Assembly (NCBI GenBank): GCA_913054485.1
Contig: CAJXHQ010000103.1
Coordinates: forward strand, 1 to 8,510
Direction: 5' to 3'
Source: an uncultured Paracoccaceae bacterium
GTDB taxonomy: Bacteria; Pseudomonadota; Alphaproteobacteria; Rhodobacterales; Rhodobacteraceae
DNA: 8,510 nucleotides
The translations under genes and the position numbers were made by a program. A model generated the notes under the pieces. The model had not been told where the DNA came from, did not search any database, and saw nothing but the letters and a program-made list of their open reading frames with translations. Positions 1 through 5,095 of the stretch are shown here, one piece after another (position 1 is the first letter of the stretch; each line of letters starts with the position of its first letter).

Positions 1-98
1 AAGTTTGCCGCCCGATGCCATTCTCGGTCAAGCAGAAGCCCGGCGTGCGGGGTGTGGTGAAACGCGCCCTGACAGGGGTGTTTTCGAAAGAGAGCTAA
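1..98 (+). CDS. C-terminal end of an unrecognised protein (partial)
   Basis: The frame with codons starting at base 3 is open from the left edge to a TAA at 96-98. It gives about 31 residues ending in KRALTGVFSKES. Third positions are mostly G or C, as in the confirmed genes here, which supports this frame over the two others. The visible tail is basic and shows no domain or membrane segment that I can name. The gene is convergent with the hemoglobin gene, and a hairpin cluster lies just downstream. The start and most of the gene are outside the window, so no function is proposed. Confidence 0.55.
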   Translation, partial: VCRPMPFSVKQKPGVRGVVKRALTGVFSKES

Positions 99-128
99 CG
101 GCTAGGAGGCTTGCCTGCGGCAATCCCA

Positions 129-193
129 AGCCGCGCCTGCGGCGCGGCTGAAGAATTTTGCAAAATTATTGCAAGGCTCTTGAAAAGAGCCTT
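129..193. terminator. Three-hairpin cluster between convergent genes, probable bidirectional terminator
   Basis: Three inverted repeats follow one another. The first is AGCCGCGCC-TGC-GGCGCGGCT (129-149, 9-bp stem). The second is the perfect 14-bp palindrome AATTTTGCAAAATT (154-167). The third is AAGGCTCTT-GAA-AAGAGCCTT (173-193, 9-bp stem). The cluster sits between the ends of two convergent genes. On the plus strand the GC-rich first hairpin is followed by an AT-rich stretch. On the minus strand the third hairpin is followed by GCAATAATTTT. Either could end transcription, although neither has a long clean T-tract. The rest of 99-212 holds nothing else I can support. Confidence 0.55.
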
Positions 194-212
194 AGCGCGC
201 CCGTCAGGCGGT

Positions 213-632
213 TCAGAACAGTTTCGGCGGCTGGTCCTTTGGCTGGCGCATCGCCACAATGCCGGTGCGGAAGCCTTCGCCGATCCGGTCGGCCAGCGCC
301 ATCCAGGCGCGGGCCTCGCGCTCCGGCAGCTCTGCCGTGAGCACCTCGGCAAACAGGCCGAGCCAGAGCGGAAAATGTTCGGCCTTCACATCCGGCGTGC
401 TCACATGCACGCGCATCGGGTTCCCGGAATAGCCCTTCTCGAGCAGGATCGCGTTGCGCCAGAAGGCGGCGATTTTCGCCTCATGGGCCGGCCAGCCATC
501 CGCCGCGATATGGGCCGCAAACACGGGACCCAGCACCTCGTGGGCACGGATGCGGGCGTAGAACACGCCGACCACGTGCGAGATCTCTTCGGCGCTCACG
601 TCAAACCGGGCGATCGGGGCGGTGGCGGTCAT
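213..632 (-). CDS. Group III truncated hemoglobin
   Basis: This 139-residue protein has the size and layout of a 2-on-2 group III truncated hemoglobin, a soluble cytoplasmic heme protein. Compared from memory with Campylobacter Ctb, the key heme-pocket positions are present: Phe24-Tyr25 (B9/B10), His50 (E7), Phe57-Trp58 in the E helix, proximal His76 (F8) in the PMRVH segment, and Trp90 (G8) in the HFPLWLGLF segment. Family members bind oxygen, NO or peroxide-type ligands, but their physiological roles vary and are not settled. The ATG at 632 was chosen because AGGAG lies 7 bases upstream and the globin fold begins directly after it. A longer reading to 731 would add 33 unlikely residues. It is divergent from the VIT-type iron transporter across 137 bp, which suggests a shared link to iron or heme status. 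The family call is firm; the ligand is unknown. Confidence 0.92.
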   Translation of the reverse strand: MTATAPIARFDVSAEEISHVVGVFYARIRAHEVLGPVFAAHIAADGWPAHEAKIAAFWRNAILLEKGYSGNPMRVHVSTPDVKAEHFPLWLGLFAEVLTAELPEREARAWMALADRIGEGFRTGIVAMRQPKDQPPKLF

Positions 633-687
633 GGGCGGCTCCTGTGTTTTGTCCAGCGTCAATACGGCCGCCGCGGCGCGCCGGGAA

Positions 688-707
688 GCCCCTGCCGTCA
701 CAGGGGC
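688..707. repeat. Inverted repeat in the hemoglobin/VIT divergent control region
   Basis: GCCCCTG and CAGGGGC form a perfect 7-bp stem around the loop CCGTCA. It lies between the divergent hemoglobin and iron-transporter genes, so it could be an operator or a transcript hairpin. Nearby bases 666-684 are very GC-rich and include the short palindrome CGGCGCGCCG. I recognise no regulator consensus. Confidence 0.35.
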
Positions 708-708
708 G

Positions 709-739
709 TTGATCTGCCGCAATGCGGGCATGCTATCCT
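709..739 (+). promoter_or_regulatory. Weak candidate promoter for the VIT-type transporter
   Basis: TTGATC at 709-714 and TATCCT at 734-739 resemble -35 and -10 elements, but the 19-base spacer is longer than usual. Transcription would start near 746, about 24 bases before the ATG. The element overlaps a direct repeat (723-747), so a regulator bound there could block or tune it. This is pattern matching only. Confidence 0.25.
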
Positions 740-747
740 GCGGGCAT
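723..747 (+). repeat. Direct repeat TGCGGGCAT x2, 16-bp period
   Basis: TGCGGGCAT occurs at 723-731 and again at 739-747, separated by seven bases, directly upstream of the transporter ribosome-binding site. Two identical 9-mers this close in a promoter region could be paired regulator half-sites. In GC-rich DNA chance is also possible. Confidence 0.4.
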
Positions 748-769
748 TCTGACAGGCAGGAGGCCAGCC

Positions 770-1480
770 ATGCCGGACCACAGCCACGCTCCTGACGCCA
801 TTGCCGCCCGGATCAACGCGCCGCCCGGACGCGGCTATTTGCGCGATGCGGTCTATGGCGGGATTGACGGTTCTGTCACCACCTTTGCCATTGTCGCGGG
901 CGTTGCAGGGGCGGGCCTTTCACCTTTTATCATCGTCGCGCTGGGGCTGGCCAATGTGCTGGCCGATGGGTTTTCCATGGCCGCAGGCAATTACTCCGGC
1001 ACCAAGGCGGAACTGGACAATATGAAACGCCTGCGCGTGGTCGAGGAGCGGCACATTGCCCGCTACCCGGACGGCGAACGGCAGGAAGTGCGCGAGATTC
1101 TGGCCCAGAAAGGCCTGGCGGGGCAGGTTCTGGAGGATGCCACAGATGCCATCACCGGTAACCGCGAAGCATGGATCCAGCTGATGCTGGAGGGCGAATA
1201 CGGGCTGGCCCCGGTAGATCCGCATCCGGTCCGCGCCGCCCTTGCAACTTTCGCGGCCTTTATCACCGCCGGGCTCATCCCGCTGCTGCCCTTCCTGCTG
1301 GGGCTGGCTGGCGCGTTCACCTGGTCGGTCTGGATGACGGCGGCGGTGTTTTTCCTTATCGGGGCGGTGAAATCCGTCTGGTCGCTGGAGCCCTGGTGGC
1401 GTTCGGGGCTGGAGACACTGGCCATCGGCGGCGTAGCGGCGGCCATGGCCTACGGGGTGGGGACGCTGTTCACCTCATGA
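770..1480 (+). CDS. VIT1/CCC1 family iron/manganese transporter
   Basis: This is a 236-residue integral membrane protein of the vacuolar iron transporter family, which moves Fe2+ or Mn2+ out of the cytoplasm, usually by proton exchange. The family signature is clear in the first helix pair: DAVYGGIDGSVTTFAIVAG (residues 27-44), then ADGFSMAAGNYSGTKAE (65-81). A hydrophilic segment, about 80-150, follows. It is rich in Glu (92, 93, 103, 106, 109, 141, 143) with Met139, matching the cytosolic metal-binding helices of plant VIT1. Three more membrane segments lie near 154-178, 183-203 and 213-233. No ferritin-like N-terminal domain is present, so it is not MbfA. The ATG at 770 is preceded by a perfect AGGAGG six bases upstream; the in-frame upstream codons back to 722 are discarded. 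Substrate choice (Fe or Mn) cannot be read from sequence. It likely protects against metal excess. Confidence 0.93.
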   Translation: MPDHSHAPDAIAARINAPPGRGYLRDAVYGGIDGSVTTFAIVAGVAGAGLSPFIIVALGLANVLADGFSMAAGNYSGTKAELDNMKRLRVVEERHIARYPDGERQEVREILAQKGLAGQVLEDATDAITGNREAWIQLMLEGEYGLAPVDPHPVRAALATFAAFITAGLIPLLPFLLGLAGAFTWSVWMTAAVFFLIGAVKSVWSLEPWWRSGLETLAIGGVAAAMAYGVGTLFTS

Positions 1481-2305
1481 GGCGGTCATCACCCAGAGGC
1501 CCGCGGCCAGCAGCAGCCAGCCGGTGATGCGGCTGAACCAGAGCCCGCCGGGCAGCAGTTTCTCGGCCAGCACATAAAGCGCCAGTCCGGCAATCCAGTA
1601 GAGATTCATGATCCCGCCCGCAAACAGGAGCGCCATCAGCGCCCAGCAGCAGCCCAGGCAATAAGCACCATGGTGCATGCCGGTCAGAAGCGCGCCGCGC
1701 GCTCCGGGCCGTGCGTGCAATGCGAGGAACTGGGCGGGTGATTTGCAATGCTCCAGACAGGCCTGTTTCAGCGGCGTCAGCTGATATAGCCCGGCTGCCG
1801 CCAGCAGTCCGCCCGCCAAGAGGCGCGAGCGGAGCGTCATCATCGGCCCCTCCGACAGTCCCGTGGCCTCGACCCCCCATTGCAGGGCGGCGGCGATGGC
1901 GGAAAACCCTCCCCAGGCCAGCAGGTAGCCGGACAGGAACACAAGGCTGAGCCGCGCCGCCCGTGCGGCGTCCGGCCCGGACTTTTTGACGGCGGTGAAC
2001 AGCAGCAGGACCGGTGCGGCGCTGGGGGTCATCATGGCGATCATCATCACCCACCACATCAGGAAGATCAGTGCTGCATATTGGGATGTCCAAACAGGCG
2101 GCGCGCCCATTTGCATCGGCTGCCCGAGGGGACGGGCCATGGCTGTCATTTCTGCCGCGGTCATCTGCATGCCGATGCCGAAGACGGTGTAAAGCGCGGC
2201 GCACAGCGCGATCAGCCCGGCAGCGCCCATGACCACGATCCGGTCATGGGCGGCCAGCCGTTCCACGGCAAGTGGCGCGGCTCCGGGTTCAGGCGGCGCG
2301 GACAA
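1475..2305 (-). CDS. DUF2182 family predicted metal-binding membrane protein
   Basis: This is a polytopic membrane protein of up to 276 residues with about seven hydrophobic segments (near 23-44, 72-104, 117-142, 160-178, 207-228, 231-250, 258-275). Family hallmarks are MWWVMMIAMMTP (83-94), YQLTPLKQACLEHC (174-187, with Cys183 and Cys187) and HHGAYCLGCCWALM (211-224, with Cys216, Cys219 and Cys220). The loop after the first helix has six Met residues in the MQM-TAAEM-TAM and QPMQM stretches (46-66). The function of DUF2182 is unknown; 'metal-binding' is a database-style prediction. The frame opens at a TTG (2305) with a poor ribosome-binding site. GTG at 2266 and a later ATG are alternatives, so the first 13 or more residues are uncertain. 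It overlaps the end of the DUF1326 gene by up to 17 bases, so coupled translation is likely. Its stop abuts the VIT stop. Confidence 0.88.
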   Translation of the reverse strand: MSAPPEPGAAPLAVERLAAHDRIVVMGAAGLIALCAALYTVFGIGMQMTAAEMTAMARPLGQPMQMGAPPVWTSQYAALIFLMWWVMMIAMMTPSAAPVLLLFTAVKKSGPDAARAARLSLVFLSGYLLAWGGFSAIAAALQWGVEATGLSEGPMMTLRSRLLAGGLLAAAGLYQLTPLKQACLEHCKSPAQFLALHARPGARGALLTGMHHGAYCLGCCWALMALLFAGGIMNLYWIAGLALYVLAEKLLPGGLWFSRITGWLLLAAGLWVMTAS

Positions 2306-2930
2306 CGCCGCGCCCGGTCAGATGCAGTTCCGAAGTATGGGCATGGGTGCCGTCGATGCCCTGCAGCTGGATGGCGGAGCCGGGGGTTTTGGTGCTGCCC
2401 TGGGCGACATGAGCCTCGGCATATTCAAACCCCGCAGGCAGCGCGATCGAGGCGAAATGCGGCGCACCGGAGACGATATTGGGGATCGGCTCCACCTTGG
2501 TTTGGCCGATATTGCCGACCGTGGCCGATCCGGTCCCGGTTGCCGCGTCCCATTCAAGTGAAATCGCCGCCGACAGCGTGTCGTGGCTGGTCGCGGTCAT
2601 GGCGTTGAAAACGAAGAACATGGTGGCGAATTCATCGGTGTCTTCACCCCGCATGATGGCCTCCAGCCCGGCGCGCTGTTCCGGTGTGGCGCGCTCGTCG
2701 ATCACGATCTGGCGCTGGCCATTGCCTTCGTGAATGGGGCCGGGCCAGCTGAAGATTGCAGCTCCATAAAGTCCGTCGAGCTTGGTGCTGCCATAATGGC
2801 CTTCGTCGATGCGGAACGTGAGCATAGCGCGGCAGGTGCCGTCATTGGGCAATTGCGAGAACTGGCAGGGGCAGCCCGGCAGGCAGTTGCAGTTTACGAT
2901 CTCAAATCCGTGTATGGCCCAATCTGTCAT
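2289..2930 (-). CDS. DUF1326 family cysteine-rich protein
   Basis: This 213-residue, apparently soluble protein has no signal peptide. The N-terminus carries the DUF1326 hallmark CNCLPGCPCQF (Cys14, Cys16, Cys20, Cys22) plus Cys33 in GTCRA. LDGLYGAAIFSWPGPIHEGN (51-70) and VIDERATPEQR (76-86), both typical of the family, follow. The C-terminus has a His cluster (His196, His198, His203). Five clustered Cys residues suggest metal binding or a redox role, but no function is established. The ATG at 2930 was chosen because GGAGGG lies about six bases upstream and the Cys motif starts shortly after. A reading from 3083 would add 51 residues that look non-coding. It is the first gene of an operon with DUF2182, a pairing I recall as common in proteobacteria. 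Family membership is firm. Confidence 0.9.
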   Translation of the reverse strand: MTDWAIHGFEIVNCNCLPGCPCQFSQLPNDGTCRAMLTFRIDEGHYGSTKLDGLYGAAIFSWPGPIHEGNGQRQIVIDERATPEQRAGLEAIMRGEDTDEFATMFFVFNAMTATSHDTLSAAISLEWDAATGTGSATVGNIGQTKVEPIPNIVSGAPHFASIALPAGFEYAEAHVAQGSTKTPGSAIQLQGIDGTHAHTSELHLTGRGVVRAA

Positions 2931-3054
2931 GGCAGTCCCTCCAGAGAAGCGTTTTGAAACAAGAATACTGCCCGGAAAACCGGGGTCTGCCTGCTGCTGC
3001 CGGGGGCGTATCGTTGGGATTTTGTGATGTGCTTGGCGTTCTGTCGCGCGGCTT

Positions 3055-3083
3055 TCCATATCACATTTTACATTTATCGTCAA
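3055..3083 (-). promoter_or_regulatory. Candidate promoter for the DUF1326-DUF2182 operon
   Basis: On the minus strand TTGACG (3083-3078) is followed after 17 bases by TATGGA (3060-3055). TTGAC is the well-conserved part of alphaproteobacterial housekeeping promoters, while the -10 is weak. Transcription would begin near 3048 and leave a leader of about 117 bases before the DUF1326 ATG. The leader contains a small CCCGG/CCGGG stem with a 4-base loop at 2971-2984. The surrounding 3055-3083 stretch is AT-rich compared with its neighbours, which also fits a promoter. Confidence 0.4.
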
Positions 3084-3111
3084 AAGCGGGTGTATCGGGG
3101 CAGGACCGGCC

Positions 3112-3140
3112 TTCCTGCCGGGCGCGGGCAGCGGCAGGAA
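3112..3140. repeat. Inverted repeat TTCCTGCCG-N11-CGGCAGGAA
   Basis: A perfect 9-bp inverted repeat with an 11-base spacer lies between the divergent DUF1326 and SDR genes. It is about 30 bp upstream of the DUF1326 -35 candidate and about 70 bp upstream of the SDR -10 candidate. The symmetry would suit a dimeric regulator. No T-tract follows on either strand, so it is a poor terminator. I do not recognise the sequence as a known operator. Confidence 0.4.
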
Positions 3141-3202
3141 AAGTGTGCTGGACAGGTTTGCGGCGGCCGTTAGGATGAAGCTGTTGATTCAGCGAGGATT
3201 TT

Positions 3203-3208
3203 TATACT
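3203..3208 (+). promoter_or_regulatory. Candidate -10 element (TATACT) touching the SDR start
   Basis: TATACT matches the -10 consensus at five of six positions and lies directly before the GTG at 3209. Transcription would begin near 3215, three bases before the ATG at 3218, giving an almost leaderless message. The best -35-like element, TTGATT (3184-3189), is only 13 bases away, too close for a normal promoter. The -35 is therefore unresolved. Confidence 0.3.
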
Positions 3209-4513
3209 GTGTCAGCCATGCCCCAGAAGGTCTTGGTTCTTGGCGGTTACGGCTTCATCGGCGCAGCGGTGGTGCGCGCGCTAGAGGAAGCCGGGGCTGA
3301 GGTCGCAGTTGCGGGCCGCAATGCAGGGGCTGCGGCGCGTGTGCTGCCCGGACGGAGGTTTCAGAATCTCGATCTCTGCCAGATGGGCACGGCGCAAAGC
3401 TGGCAAGAGATTCTCCAAAACCGGACTCTGGTGGTGAATTGCGCAGGCGCGCTCCAGGACCAGAAGAGCGGCGAGCTGGAGCTGATCCATCACCGCGCCA
3501 TTGCCGCATTGGCCAGGGCCTGTGCTTCGTCCGGCAGCGGGCTGGTGCAGATTTCGGCTGCAGGCGCGCAGCCAGGAGCCTCCACCGCATTTCTGCGCAG
3601 CAAGGCCGCCGGCGATGCGGCCATTCAGGCCGCTGGAGGGCGCCACTGGATCCTGCGGCCGGGGCTGGTGATCGGGCAGGAGGCCTTTGGCGGCACGCTG
3701 CTGATGCGGATGCTGGCGGCGGTGCCGCTGGTGCAGCCGATGGCGCTGGGCAGTGCGCAGGTGCACTGCGTTGGTCTGCGGGATGTGGCGCGGGCTGTTG
3801 TGCAGGCCGCCGCCGGAGATCTGCCGCCCGGCAGCTATGACCTTGTGGAAGATGCCCCACGGGAGCTATCGCAGGTGATCGCCCAAATACGCCAGTGGCT
3901 GGGGTTTTCCCCGGCATGGGCCACCCTGCCAATGCCCGCCTGGGTTCTGCGCGCAGTCGCCCAGTCTGCGGATTTTCTGGGGCGGCTGGGCTGGCGGTCG
4001 CCGTTGCGCAGCACTGCAGTGGCCGTGCTGAACGAGAGCGCGACCGGTGCGCCTTCAGCCTATGCCGAGGCCGCAGGCCCGCTTGCGCCGCTGGAGGCTG
4101 TTCTGGCGCAGACGGCTTCGGGCCGGGCGGCGCGGCTGGAGGCGCGCATGGCGCTGCTGATGCCCTTCTGCGTGGCGGTGCTCTGTCTGTTCTGGCTGGC
4201 GTCGGGGCTGATCGGGCTTGTCCGGATGGGGCAGGCCGCCAGCGTGCTGACTGGCACCGGCTGGGGCGCGGTGCCAGCCTACGGCGCGGTCATCTTCTGG
4301 GCGCTGGCAGATATTGCACTGGGTGCGTCCGTCCTTTGGCGGCCCTGGGCCGCGCGGGCCTGCCTTGCGATGGCAGCGGTTTCGGCCTTCTACCTGCTCG
4401 CAGCCACTGTACTGACGCCTGCCCTTTGGGGGGATCCGCTTGGGCCGCTGGTCAAGGTGATGCCGGGGCTGCTGCTGGCGCTGGTCACCCATCAACTGCT
4501 GCAGGAACGCTGA
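3209..4513 (+). CDS. Atypical SDR NAD(P)-binding protein with C-terminal DoxX-like membrane domain
   Basis: This is a two-domain protein of 434 residues from the GTG or 431 from the ATG at 3218. Residues 7-18 (KVLVLGGYGFIG) form the first strand and the Gly-rich dinucleotide-binding loop of an extended or atypical SDR fold. VVNCAGAL (75-82), VQISAAGA (113-120) and ILRPGLVIG (148-156) are further Rossmann landmarks. The usual Tyr-x-x-x-Lys is replaced by FLRSK (128-132), as in atypical SDRs such as the NDUFA9-like group, so classical dehydrogenase activity is doubtful. Four membrane helices, near 315-338, 353-376, 381-403 and 411-430, form a DoxX-like domain. GAGGA sits 10 bases before the GTG but 19 before the ATG, while a -10-like TATACT between them favours the ATG, so the start is open. 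The DUF2269 gene follows after one base and should be co-transcribed. The substrate is unknown. Confidence 0.87.
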   Translation: MSAMPQKVLVLGGYGFIGAAVVRALEEAGAEVAVAGRNAGAAARVLPGRRFQNLDLCQMGTAQSWQEILQNRTLVVNCAGALQDQKSGELELIHHRAIAALARACASSGSGLVQISAAGAQPGASTAFLRSKAAGDAAIQAAGGRHWILRPGLVIGQEAFGGTLLMRMLAAVPLVQPMALGSAQVHCVGLRDVARAVVQAAAGDLPPGSYDLVEDAPRELSQVIAQIRQWLGFSPAWATLPMPAWVLRAVAQSADFLGRLGWRSPLRSTAVAVLNESATGAPSAYAEAAGPLAPLEAVLAQTASGRAARLEARMALLMPFCVAVLCLFWLASGLIGLVRMGQAASVLTGTGWGAVPAYGAVIFWALADIALGASVLWRPWAARACLAMAAVSAFYLLAATVLTPALWGDPLGPLVKVMPGLLLALVTHQLLQER

Positions 4514-4514
4514 T

Positions 4515-4983
4515 ATGGACCCGGATCTGATCCTGCGCTGGCTGCATGTCATCGGCGCCTGCGTGCTGCTGGGCTCAGGTGCCGGCATTGCGTTTTTCAT
4601 GCTGATGGCGCATCGCACCGGTGATGCCCGCATCATCGCGCATCGTGGTGCTGGCGGATACGGTTTTCACGGCCACTGCCGTGGCGGCGCAGCCGGTCAC
4701 CGGTGCCTGGCTCGCCTGGCGTCTGGGCTGGGAATTAGTCGAGGGCTGGATTGCCCTGTCGCTTGTCCTTTACGTGCTGACCGGCCTGTTCTGGCTGCCG
4801 GTCGTCTGGATCCAGATCCGCCTGCGCGATCTGGCCCGTGCGGCGGCCGATGGTGGTGCTGCGTTGCCGCGGCGCTATCACCGGCTGTTCCGGCTCTGGT
4901 TTATCTGCGGTGTTCCGGCCTTTGCCATGGTGCTGACAATTGTCTGGCTGATGCTGGCCCGGCCGTCATTTTCGATCCTGTAG
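4515..4983 (+). pseudogene. DUF2269 family membrane protein, frameshifted
   Basis: The gene begins at an ATG one base after the SDR stop, with AGGA eight bases upstream. The first frame reads a good DUF2269 N-terminus, including LILRWLHVIGACVLLGSG, AFFMLMAHR and TGDARII, up to about 4637. After that the frame becomes unrelated GC-rich shadow sequence. The correct protein resumes in the +1 frame from 4639 (RIVVLADTVFTATAVAAQP), continues through WLPVVWIQIRLRDLA and VPAFAMVLTIVWLML, and ends at TAG 4981-4983. A net loss of 2, 5, 8 or 11 bases near 4630-4645 would explain this; remembered homologs have a few more residues between the two parts. CGCATC occurs at both 4629 and 4639, so slippage deletion is plausible. 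GTG 4621 or ATG 4624 could restart the second part without helix 1. A sequencing error is also possible. The function of DUF2269 is unknown. Confidence 0.85.
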
Positions 4984-4997
4984 CCCTGCGCCGCTGC

Positions 4998-5019
4998 CCG
5001 GAATTTTCGAAAATTCCGG
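4998..5019. repeat. Perfect 22-bp palindrome, first of a tandem pair
   Basis: The half-site CCGGAATTTTC is followed at once by its exact reverse complement, with the centre between 5008 and 5009. As RNA or cruciform it gives a 9-bp stem with a TCGA loop. It lies 14 bp after the DUF2269 stop. It could be a terminator hairpin for the SDR-DUF2269 operon or a REP-like dispersed element. No T-tract follows directly. Confidence 0.8.
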
Positions 5020-5043
5020 TCCGTTTTCTTCGAAGAAAACGGA
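5020..5043. repeat. Perfect 24-bp palindrome, second of a tandem pair
   Basis: The half-site TCCGTTTTCTTC is followed by its exact reverse complement, centred between 5031 and 5032. It begins on the base after the first palindrome ends. Both share a TTCGAA core but have different arms, so they are not copies of one sequence. The pair ends 17 bp before the ileS -35 candidate and may insulate ileS from upstream transcription. Confidence 0.8.
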
Positions 5044-5060
5044 TATGGCCGCGCCCGTGC

Positions 5061-5089
5061 TTTACCCCCGCCCGCCGCCGTCCTATAAG
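5061..5089 (+). promoter_or_regulatory. Probable promoter of the ileS transcript
   Basis: TTTACC (5061-5066, four of six consensus bases) and TATAAG (5084-5089, five of six) are separated by exactly 17 bases. Counting seven bases from the end of the -10 puts +1 at 5096, the A of the leader-peptide ATG. The discriminator GGCGCTC is GC-rich, a feature of promoters under negative stringent control for translation genes. The control inference is general knowledge, not tested here. Confidence 0.6.
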
Positions 5090-5095
5090 GCGCTC

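Noticed and set aside
111..752. Plus-strand frame of 213 codons across the hemoglobin gene
   Set aside because: It is antisense to a clear globin, runs through the hairpin cluster and shows Arg/Gly/His-rich shadow composition.
722..769. Earlier in-frame ATG for the VIT transporter
   Set aside because: The ATG at 770 has a perfect AGGAGG six bases upstream, and the extra 16 residues overlap the promoter and repeat region.
1880..2608. Plus-strand frame of 242 codons across DUF2182 and DUF1326
   Set aside because: It spans two real minus-strand genes and gives Arg/His/Gly-rich low-complexity sequence with no family match.
1475..2930. Bufferin-type metallophore peptide operon
   Set aside because: Those systems involve DUF2282 precursor peptides and DUF692 enzymes. 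The families here are DUF2182 and DUF1326, which only look alike by number.
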